Position numbers and translations under genes: made by a program
The notes under the pieces: generated by a model
The model's input: the letters and a program-made list of their open reading frames with translations, nothing else
What the model was told of the DNA's origin: nothing
Databases searched by the model: none
Shown here: piece by piece, positions 54,705 to 60,438 of the stretch
How positions within the stretch are numbered: position 1 is the first letter of the stretch
Layout: every line of letters begins with the position of its first letter
Origin: Halomonas cupida
GTDB taxonomy: Bacteria; Pseudomonadota; Gammaproteobacteria; Pseudomonadales; Halomonadaceae
Direction: 5' to 3'
Length of the DNA: 60,438 bases
NCBI RefSeq assembly: GCF_900142755.1
Contig: NZ_FRCA01000001.1
Span: 1 to 60,438, forward strand

Positions 54705-55346
54705 ATGAACGGACCGAATCCTGATGATCGAGAGCCGATGAAAGGCTTCCCGCAGGTAGGGTTTCTCAAGAACTTCATTACCCGTGAGAACATCATCGTT
54801 GGCGACTACAGCTACTACGATGATCCGGCGGGGCCGGAGCGCTTCGAGAGTAATGTGCTTTATCACTTCCCCTTTCTGGGCGATCGCCTGGTTATCGGCA
54901 GGTTCTGTGCTATCGCCAGAGACGTGACGTTCATCATGAATGGTGCCAATCACAAGGTATCCGGGCTTTCCACTTACCCGTTCCAGATATTCGGTCAGGG
55001 CTGGGAGAAGGTCATGCCAGGGGACGGTGACTTGCCCTTCAAGGGCGATACCGAAATTGGCGATGATGTATGGATTGGCTTCGAAGCGATGATCATGCCG
55101 GGCGTCACGGTCGGTAGTGGAGCGATCATCGCCTCTCGGTCGGTGGTGACCCAGGATGTTCCGCCCTACAGTGTGGTGGGTGGCAATCCAGCGCGAGTGC
55201 TCCGTTATCGCTTTGATGACGAGACGATCGCTGAATTGCTGGAAATCGCCTGGTGGGACTGGGAGGCCGAGAGGATCACTCGACACCTCGAGTCGATCGT
55301 CGGAGGCGACATCACCGCACTGCGCGGGGCGGCGTCTTCCCCCTGA
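54705..55346 (+). CDS. Hexapeptide acyltransferase, Vat/CatB-like
   Basis: 213 residues from ATG 54705 (GGAGG 5 bases upstream). Left-handed beta-helix protein: [20 protein letters not shown], then [12 protein letters not shown] (catalytic His region of xenobiotic acetyltransferases), then [20 protein letters not shown] and [14 protein letters not shown]. Related to streptogramin A (Vat) and chloramphenicol (CatB) acetyltransferases. Chromosomal copies often have other or unknown substrates, so resistance is not implied. It starts 30 bp past pdxB and may share its transcript. Confidence 0.87.
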   Translation: MNGPNPDDREPMKGFPQVGFLKNFITRENIIVGDYSYYDDPAGPERFESNVLYHFPFLGDRLVIGRFCAIARDVTFIMNGANHKVSGLSTYPFQIFGQGWEKVMPGDGDLPFKGDTEIGDDVWIGFEAMIMPGVTVGSGAIIASRSVVTQDVPPYSVVGGNPARVLRYRFDDETIAELLEIAWWDWEAERITRHLESIVGGDITALRGAASSP

Positions 55347-55359
55347 CGGCATATGTGCC

Positions 55360-55384
55360 GGGGCGGCAAGTGACCAGCCGCCCC
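55360..55384 (+). terminator. Terminator after the acyltransferase gene
   Basis: GGGGCGGC (55360-55367) pairs with GCCGCCCC (55377-55384), followed by GTGTTTCTC. Confidence 0.75.
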
Positions 55385-55392
55385 GTGTTTCT

Positions 55393-55423
55393 CAACTTTC
55401 CCAACTTTCCCAACTTTCCCAAC
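55393..55423. repeat. 9-bp tandem repeat
   Basis: Three perfect CAACTTTCC units (55393-55419) and a partial fourth, between convergent genes. Confidence 0.85.
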
Positions 55424-55430
55424 CACGCCA

Positions 55431-55796
55431 TCACGGCTGAAAGCGTTCGCCTGCTGCGACCACGAAGGCCATTTCCACCAGGTACTCGGGGTTGGCCAGC
55501 TCTGCCTTCACACAGGCGCGGCTAGGCCCGCAACCCTCAGGGAACCACTCATCCCACACCTCGTTCAGGGCGTCGAAGTTGGCGAAATCGGTGAGGTAGA
55601 TGGTGACCGACAGCATGCGGCTCTTGTTGCTGTCCACCGTTGCCAGACTCTGTTCCGCCTGCTCCAGCACCTGGGCGACCTGGCCCTTGATATCCGCTTT
55701 CAGATCACTCTCCGGGACTTCAACGAAATATGCTGTGCCATTGAAGATGGTCGCGTCAGACCAGCGACGTGAGGGGTTGATGCGATGAATCGTCAT
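55431..55796 (-). CDS. RidA-family protein
   Basis: 121 residues of the YjgF/YER057c/UK114 (RidA) family, which remove reactive enamine/imine intermediates. The arginine in GPSRACVKAELANP is the one needed for deaminase activity. It is less similar to the core RidA than to paralogues: its N-terminus starts with RINPSRRWSDATIFNGTAYF. Hence the exact paralogue is unclear. Monocistronic by position. Confidence 0.9.
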   Translation of the reverse strand: MTIHRINPSRRWSDATIFNGTAYFVEVPESDLKADIKGQVAQVLEQAEQSLATVDSNKSRMLSVTIYLTDFANFDALNEVWDEWFPEGCGPSRACVKAELANPEYLVEMAFVVAAGERFQP

Positions 55797-55862
55797 GTCG
55801 TGTTTCCTCGATAAGGTGATAGAGGGCAGGAAGATAGAGGGCAGGAATATGCAGAGTGATAA

Positions 55863-55894
55863 ACAAGGAACCCCACGGCGGTGGGGTTCCTTGT
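55863..55894 (-). terminator. Terminator of htpX
   Basis: A 14-bp perfect stem (55863-55876 with 55881-55894), then TTT on the minus strand; 23 bp past the htpX stop. Confidence 0.9.
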
Positions 55895-55916
55895 CGCGTT
55901 TGGAAGACGTGATGCT

Positions 55917-56816
55917 TTACTCGCGGTATGCCGCTTCCTTCAGCGCACGGATGCGGTCATCCAGTGGCGGGTGGCTGGCGAAGAGTTTTTCCATCAGCTT
56001 GCGCGACTGCCCGGTGGTGATGGCGAAGGCCGTGAGGGTATCCGGCATCTGGTCGGGCATCTGTGTTTCGGCCTTGAGACGAGCGAGGGCGTTGATCATG
56101 GCGCCAGAACCCGCCAGCTTCGCGCCGGCAGCATCGGCGCGGTATTCACGAAAGCGCGAGAACCAGGAGGCAATGATCGAGGCCAGAATACCGAAAACAA
56201 TCTCTGCCACGATCACCACAGCGAAATAGCCCATGAAGCCCAGACCACCGTTGTCGTCGCGACGCAGGAAGGCATCCAACAGGTGGGCAACCACACGGGC
56301 GAAGAACATCACGAAGGTATTGAGCACGCCCTGGATCAGCGCCAGGGTAACCATATCGCCGTTGGCGACGTGGCCGATCTCGTGGGCCAGTACCGCCTTC
56401 ACCTCTTCCGGCTGCATACGGTTGAGCAGCCCCGCAGAAACGGCGACAAGTGCATCGTTGCGGTTCCAGCCGGTGGCGAAGGCATTGGATTGTTGGGCCG
56501 GAAAGATACCCACCTCTGGGGTCTTGATACCGGCCTGCTGGGCCAGTTCTGCCACGGTGTCCACCAGCCATTTTTCGGTGGCGTTGGAGGGGGATTCGAT
56601 GATCACCGTGCCGGTGGAACGCTTGGCCATCCATTTGGAGATGAACAGCGACACCATGGAGCCGGCCATGCCGAAGATGAAGCAGAAGATCAGCAGCGAG
56701 TTGAAGTTGATGCCCTGTGCATTGAGGTAGGGCTCCACGCCCAGCAATCGCAGGGTCATGCTGGCGACAAGGATGACCGCCAGGTTGGTGCCCAGAAAGA
56801 GAAGGATTCTCATCAT
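55917..56816 (-). CDS. htpX: Membrane zinc metalloprotease HtpX
   Basis: 299 residues from ATG 56816. Two N-terminal membrane helices ([16 protein letters not shown] and the next ~35-55), a zinc motif [13 protein letters not shown], two further helices, and the helper [11 protein letters not shown]. Cuts damaged membrane proteins; in E. coli induced by envelope stress. Gene order htpX-alaA-msrB (with rbgA inserted here) is similar to Pseudomonas. Confidence 0.95.
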   Translation of the reverse strand: MMRILLFLGTNLAVILVASMTLRLLGVEPYLNAQGINFNSLLIFCFIFGMAGSMVSLFISKWMAKRSTGTVIIESPSNATEKWLVDTVAELAQQAGIKTPEVGIFPAQQSNAFATGWNRNDALVAVSAGLLNRMQPEEVKAVLAHEIGHVANGDMVTLALIQGVLNTFVMFFARVVAHLLDAFLRRDDNGGLGFMGYFAVVIVAEIVFGILASIIASWFSRFREYRADAAGAKLAGSGAMINALARLKAETQMPDQMPDTLTAFAITTGQSRKLMEKLFASHPPLDDRIRALKEAAYRE

Positions 56817-56972
56817 GACCGGAGTTCTCCGTAGCAGGAAATCTACAGGTGCCGCCAGAAGGCGACACAATGGAAAGACTGTTGCTTAGATAGGCATTTC
56901 TGACCCAGGTTTCAAGCCGTGACGCAGATATTTCTCTGCAGACTCAGGCAGATTGGCTGCGCAGGCCAGGGA

Positions 56973-57006
56973 CGCTCGCTCTCCGTTCCTGCCAGACGAG
57001 CGAGCG
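56973..57006 (-). terminator. Hairpin past alaA
   Basis: CGCTCGCTC (56973-56981) pairs perfectly with GAGCGAGCG (56998-57006), 32 bp past the alaA stop. No T-tract. Confidence 0.5.
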
Positions 57007-57038
57007 ACCACTTGCATAGGCTGCCATTGGGCCCGGAT

Positions 57039-58268
57039 TTACTGACGGTAGCGTGACAGGAAGCGCGCAAAACGATCCAGCGCATCGCCGAGTTGATCGG
57101 CCCAGGGAAGGGTCACGATGCGGACGTGGTCAGGATCGGGCCAGTTGAAGGCAGTGCCCTGCACCAGCAGGATCTTCTCCTGCAGCAACAGATCCAGTAC
57201 CAGTTGCTGGTCATCCTTGATGTTGTAGACGCTGGGGTCGAGGCGCGGGAAGGCATATAGCGCCCCTTTGGGAGCGACACAGCTGACACCGGGAATCTCG
57301 TTGAGCTTCTCGATGGTGATGTTGCGCTGGGCCAGCAGTCGTCCGCCGGGCAGAATCAGATCATTGATCGACTGGTAGCCGCCAAGTGCGGTCTGAATGG
57401 CGTGCTGAGCCGGCACGTTGGCACACAGCCGCATGGACGCCAGCATGGTCAGTCCTTGAATGAAGTCCTGACTGCGTTTCATGGCCACAGCGCCCGACAG
57501 TGTCATCCAGCCACTGCGGAAGCCCGCGCAGCGGTAACTCTTCGACAGGCCATTCATGGTCACCACGAGCTGGTCTTCGCTGGCCAGCGAGCCGGTCGCA
57601 ACATGCACCGCATCATCGTAGAGGATCTTGTCGTAGATCTCGTCGGAAAACACCACCAGGTTGTGTTCGCGGGCGATATCCAGCAGTTCGCGCAGCACTT
57701 CCGGTGGATAGACCGCACCGGTGGGGTTGTTGGGGTTGATGATGACAATGGCACGGGTGTGGCTGGTCACCTTGGCACGGATATCGGCCATGTCCGGTGC
57801 CCAGTCGGCCTGCTCATCACAGATGTAGTGCACGCCACGACCACCGGACAGGTTGACGGCAGCCGTCCACAGAGGATAGTCCGGCGCAGGGATAAGCACT
57901 TCGTCGCCGTCATTGAGCAGCGCCTGCATGGCCATGACGATCAGCTCGGAGACACCGTTGCCGATGTAGATGTCCTCCACGCCGACGCCAGGAATCTCCT
58001 TGCGCTGGCACTCCTGCATGATTGCCTTGCGCGCCGAATACAGTCCCTTGGAGTCGCAATAGCCCTGGGCGGTCGGCAGGTTGCGCATCACATCCTGAAG
58101 AATCTCTTCCGGTGCCTCGAAGCCGAAGGGCGCAGGATTGCCGATGTTGAGCTTGAGGATGCGCTGGCCTTCATCCTCGAGGCGTTTGGCGTGCTCGAGG
58201 ACAGGGCCTCGAATGTCGTAGCAGACGTTGTCGAGCTTGTGGGACTTGCGAAGCGTAGGCGTATCCAT
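57039..58268 (-). CDS. alaA: Alanine aminotransferase (AlaA-like, class I)
   Basis: 409 residues from ATG 58268, near E. coli AlaA (405). PLP fold-type I: the internal aldimine lysine is in MNGLSKSYRCAGFRSGW; INPNNPTGAVYP and VVFSDEIYDKILYD are the expected cofactor-binding segments. It makes alanine from pyruvate and glutamate. The N-terminal MDTPTLRKSHKLDNVCYDIR is the AlaA pattern; the frame extends 69 codons further upstream without matching the family. A homologous tyrosine/valine aminotransferase is a less likely alternative. Confidence 0.9.
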   Translation of the reverse strand: MDTPTLRKSHKLDNVCYDIRGPVLEHAKRLEDEGQRILKLNIGNPAPFGFEAPEEILQDVMRNLPTAQGYCDSKGLYSARKAIMQECQRKEIPGVGVEDIYIGNGVSELIVMAMQALLNDGDEVLIPAPDYPLWTAAVNLSGGRGVHYICDEQADWAPDMADIRAKVTSHTRAIVIINPNNPTGAVYPPEVLRELLDIAREHNLVVFSDEIYDKILYDDAVHVATGSLASEDQLVVTMNGLSKSYRCAGFRSGWMTLSGAVAMKRSQDFIQGLTMLASMRLCANVPAQHAIQTALGGYQSINDLILPGGRLLAQRNITIEKLNEIPGVSCVAPKGALYAFPRLDPSVYNIKDDQQLVLDLLLQEKILLVQGTAFNWPDPDHVRIVTLPWADQLGDALDRFARFLSRYRQ

Positions 58269-58383
58269 GGCGCAGGGGTCTCGCTGAATCCGTGTGTCCA
58301 GTGCCGCCGTGGCGGCGAGTATGTGGGTCTTGCTTGTGTGCTGTTGTTGGGTCGGGAACGTTGTCAGGCCGGGTAGGGGCGAC

Positions 58384-59382
58384 TCAGTCACCGGCTGTCG
58401 GTGCATCGTCGGATGACCCGACAGGAGTCTCCTCGTCGGCAGGCTCTGCATCCGGCTCGTCACTTGTCTCGACAAGCGGTATATCCGCCGGTGTTTCCAG
58501 TGTCAGCCGACCGAGCTTGCCATCGCGTAGCTCGTGCAGCAGTACCTCGGCACCTCGATGCAGGTCGATTTCACCACCAGCACGCAATCCTCCGCGCTTG
58601 GCAGCGATCTCACCGAGAATGGCATGGCCATCGAATCCGGCCTGAGCCATCAGGTCGGGACGCATACCTCCATCGGCTTCGACGCTATCCGCCAAGGGGT
58701 GAGCTTCATAGCTCGGTAGCGCCTTGAGTTTATACCGCGCTTTCAGAGCGTCTGGATAGCGTCGGGCCAATTCGGCTGCAGCAATCAGTGCTACGTCTAC
58801 ATAGTCGATGGCCGTATCGCGGATGGCGCCACTGGCTGCCAGTCGGTAGGCACTGGCTTGATCCTCGATCTTGGGCCACATCACGCCGGGGGTGTCGGTC
58901 AGGGCGACACGTCCCTGGATGCGCACCTTCTGCTGGCGCTTGGTGACCGCTGGCTCATTGCCGGTTTTTGCGATGGCACGGCCGGCGAGGCCATTGATCA
59001 GGGTCGATTTGCCGACATTGGGAATGCCCATCACCATCACGCGGACATCGCGGTCGGCACGGACCTGTCCAGCCAGCTCATGGCAGAGCTTGGGGATGCG
59101 TTTGAGCTCGCGGGTATTGGTCGTGGTTACGGCCAGCGCGCGGGTATCGGCCTGGGCATCAAACCAGGCGGTCCATTCGCGAGTACGCTCCGGATCGGCG
59201 AGATCCGCCCGCGACAGGATCTTCAACACCGGCTTGTGGCGCGTCAGCTTCGCCAGCATCGGGTTGGCGCTGGAGTAGGGGAGGCGCGCGTCCAGTACCT
59301 CGATCACGACGTCGATCTCCGGCAGTGCTTCAAGAATCTGACGCCGTGCCTTGTTCATGTGTCCCGGAAACCAACCGAGCAT
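58384..59382 (-). CDS. rbgA: Ribosome biogenesis GTPase YlqF/RbgA
   Basis: 332 residues from ATG 59382. Circularly permuted GTPase that helps late 50S assembly: MLGWFPGHMNKARRQ at the start, then the G4-like motif, then G1 GIPNVGKS (119-126) and G3 DTPGV. The G4 position reads SRAD (57-60) rather than the usual NKxD, an atypical guanine-contact motif. The C-terminal ~35 residues are a disordered acidic tail (ETSDEPDAEPADEE). It lies 115 bp upstream of alaA on the same strand, with its own terminator-like hairpin upstream separating msrB. Confidence 0.92.
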   Translation of the reverse strand: MLGWFPGHMNKARRQILEALPEIDVVIEVLDARLPYSSANPMLAKLTRHKPVLKILSRADLADPERTREWTAWFDAQADTRALAVTTTNTRELKRIPKLCHELAGQVRADRDVRVMVMGIPNVGKSTLINGLAGRAIAKTGNEPAVTKRQQKVRIQGRVALTDTPGVMWPKIEDQASAYRLAASGAIRDTAIDYVDVALIAAAELARRYPDALKARYKLKALPSYEAHPLADSVEADGGMRPDLMAQAGFDGHAILGEIAAKRGGLRAGGEIDLHRGAEVLLHELRDGKLGRLTLETPADIPLVETSDEPDAEPADEETPVGSSDDAPTAGD

Positions 59383-59405
59383 GATGCCTGTCTCCTGCAT
59401 ACCAA

Positions 59406-59437
59406 ACGGCCGACCATCTTAGCAGATGACCGGCCGT
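59406..59437 (-). terminator. Hairpin between msrB and rbgA
   Basis: ACGGCCG (59406-59412) pairs with CGGCCGT (59431-59437), with an inner CATCT/AGATG stem; 40 bp past the msrB stop on the minus strand. Confidence 0.6.
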
Positions 59438-59477
59438 ATGCGCGGTGGTTTCAGTGGCGACGAGGAGTGGATAGTGG

Positions 59478-59876
59478 TTATTCGCCTTCGTGGAAATTCA
59501 GTGCCACCGAATTGATGCAGAAACGGTTGCCTGTCGTAGGCGGACCATCGGGGAAGACATGCCCCAGGTGAGCATTGCAGCGGCCGCAGGTCACTTCGAC
59601 TCGGCGCATGCCATGGCTGGTGTCCAGGTGCTCCTCGACGCTCTCTGATGAAAGAGGGCGGTCGAAACTGGGCCAGCCGCAACCAGCGTCGAACTTGTGT
59701 TCGTTTTCGAACAGCGGGGCATTGCAGCAGATGCAGTGATAGATGCCGTGGACGTCGGTGACTTGATAATCGCCGCTGAACGGGCGCTCGGTGCCCTTTT
59801 CACGAGTCACCCTGTATTGCTCTGGAGTGAGCTGATCACGCCATTCGGCATCCGGTTTCTCGATCTTCTTGCGCAT
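59478..59876 (-). CDS. msrB: Peptide-methionine (R)-S-oxide reductase
   Basis: 132 residues from ATG 59876 (AGGAG upstream). Reduces methionine-R-sulfoxide. Two CxxC zinc-binding pairs ([21 protein letters not shown]), catalytic cysteine in [10 protein letters not shown], plus GCGWPSFD. Cytoplasmic: no signal peptide, unlike the MsrA in this window. It is followed on the minus strand by rbgA and alaA. Confidence 0.96.
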   Translation of the reverse strand: MRKKIEKPDAEWRDQLTPEQYRVTREKGTERPFSGDYQVTDVHGIYHCICCNAPLFENEHKFDAGCGWPSFDRPLSSESVEEHLDTSHGMRRVEVTCGRCNAHLGHVFPDGPPTTGNRFCINSVALNFHEGE

Positions 59877-60016
59877 GGACCTTCTCCTGGCGACTGACAT
59901 TGGCATTCCACACCTTTCAAACTAAGACGTTTGAGCCGCTTTGACCAATAAGGCATATGTCCAGGTGCTTAGTGAAGGTTCATGTGTTGAGTGTCGATCC
60001 GGGGGTTCGGTTCAGG

Positions 60017-60052
60017 CCCTTGTTCGATATAGACCCCTTGTTCGATATAGAC
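60017..60052. repeat. 18-bp perfect tandem duplication
   Basis: CCCTTGTTCGATATAGAC occurs twice head to tail (60017-60034 and 60035-60052), about 120 bp before the tRNA promoter. Confidence 0.9.
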
Positions 60053-60169
60053 AGTGTGTCGGGAGATTTCTGCCTCAATGTCAGCGCCTTCGCCGGGCGG
60101 TTGGGTAGAGGAGGCGGTGCGTGGCGGGGCTGGAAGAAGGCGAAAGAAAATTTCAGTGATTCTCTGTGC

Positions 60170-60198
60170 TTGACACCAACAAGGGGGCTCAGTAACAT
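60170..60198 (+). promoter_or_regulatory. Sigma-70 promoter of the tRNA pair
   Basis: TTGACA (60170-60175), 17-bp spacer, TAACAT (60193-60198). A GC-rich discriminator (ACGCGCC) follows, the type associated with stringent control of stable RNA genes. Confidence 0.85.
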
Positions 60199-60229
60199 AC
60201 GCGCCACCTCGACGAGCCGAGTGATCTGC

Positions 60230-60305
60230 GTCCCATTCGTCTAGTGGTCCAGGACACCGCCCTTTCACGGCGGGAACAGGGGTTCGAACCCCCTATGGGA
60301 CGCCA
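60230..60305 (+). tRNA. tRNA-Glu (anticodon UUC)
   Basis: 76 nt including an encoded CCA. Acceptor arms GTCCCAT/ATGGGAC, anticodon loop CTTTCAC with TTC, and T-arm GGGGTTCGAACCCC. Nearly identical in layout to E. coli tRNA-Glu. U34 is the expected substrate of MnmA, encoded at 21105-22217. Confidence 0.97.
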
Positions 60306-60344
60306 ACTCGACTCATCAAGGTGATGTATCGGAGAGATGAAAGT

Positions 60345-60419
60345 GCGGGAATAGCTCAGTGGTAGAGCACAACCTTGCCAAGGTTGGGGTCGCGAGTTCG
60401 AATCTCGTTTCCCGCTCCA
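60345..60419 (+). tRNA. tRNA-Gly (anticodon GCC)
   Basis: 75 nt including an encoded CCA. Acceptor GCGGGAA/TTCCCGC, D-arm AGCTCAGTGGTAGAGC, anticodon loop TTGCCAA with GCC, T-arm CGAGTTCGAATCTCG. Follows tRNA-Glu after 39 bp, so both are likely cut from one transcript. The window ends 19 bp later; more tRNA genes may follow. Confidence 0.97.
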
Positions 60420-60438
60420 GTTCTGCCTCGGCAGTCTG

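Larger units (their letters stand above)
59877..60229. other. 353-bp gap between msrB and the tRNA genes
   Basis: Holds the msrB promoter, an 18-bp tandem duplication (60017-60052) and the tRNA promoter (60170-60198). No gene seen. Confidence 0.6.

Noticed and set aside
53472..55352. 626-codon minus-strand frame across pdxB and the acyltransferase gene
   Set aside because: Antisense to two well-recognised genes with their own ribosome sites; low-complexity His/Gln/Arg translation, no family features.

Overview
The window looks like a chromosomal segment of a moderately halophilic gammaproteobacterium of the Halomonas / Chromohalobacter type (family Halomonadaceae). The basis is the GC-rich sequence, the close protein-level resemblance to Pseudomonas and E. 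coli housekeeping genes, the long Pseudomonas-type isocitrate lyase, the 180-kDa-class NAD glutamate dehydrogenase, and gene neighbourhoods I recall from Pseudomonas (aceA; roxA-purB-hflD-mnmA-nudJ-rluE-icd; clpS-clpA-infA-bpt-aat-ftsK-lolA-rarA; pyrD-rmf-rlmL; htpX-alaA-msrB). Genus assignment is inference. I see no phage, IS transposase, CRISPR array or rRNA operon.

Layout. 0-3.5 kb: gabD-gabT (GABA catabolism, minus strand), bracketed by a perfect 66-bp inverted repeat inside heptanucleotide arrays. 3.5-14.9 kb: accessory-looking genes: a protein of four tandem DUF1266-like repeats, an NlpC/P60 lipoprotein, a divergent ynfL/ynfM-like regulator/exporter pair, exported MsrA, a VTT-membrane-domain/flavin disulfide reductase fusion followed by a CDP-alcohol phosphatidyltransferase, an FKBP isomerase, a small membrane protein and a glycine-zipper lipoprotein. 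15-25 kb: glyoxylate/TCA branch point (aceA, icd) around a translation/tRNA modification block (GNAT, roxA, purB, hflD, mnmA, nudJ, rluE). 25-31 kb: the bacterial N-degron pathway as a neighbourhood (clpS, clpA, bpt, aat) with infA. 31-40 kb: ftsK, lolA, rarA, a degenerate hemerythrin-like gene, murI, trmA. 40-47 kb: gdhB, a small lipoprotein gene and mgtE. 47-60.4 kb: pyrD, rmf, rlmL, a glutaredoxin-like gene, a zinc metallopeptidase, a WGR-domain protein, pdxB, an acetyltransferase, ridA, htpX, alaA, rbgA, msrB, and a tRNA-Glu/tRNA-Gly pair behind a strong promoter.

How the genes work together. GabT/GabD feed succinate, and Gdh feeds 2-oxoglutarate, into the TCA cycle, where Icd and AceA compete for isocitrate. 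ClpS/ClpA with Aat/Bpt recognise and make N-degrons. MnmA, TrmA, RluE, RlmKL, RoxA, RbgA, Rmf and IF-1 form a large ribosome/tRNA maturation and hibernation set. MsrA (probably exported), MsrB and HtpX deal with damaged proteins.

The least explained signal is not a gene. It is a dispersed family of 7-bp tandem repeats (consensus GAGCTAC and variants) in at least six intergenic regions, combined with recurring hairpin modules, including the 66-bp perfect inverted repeat. A second, unrelated 70-bp structured repeat occurs in opposite orientations at the left window edge and upstream of ftsK.
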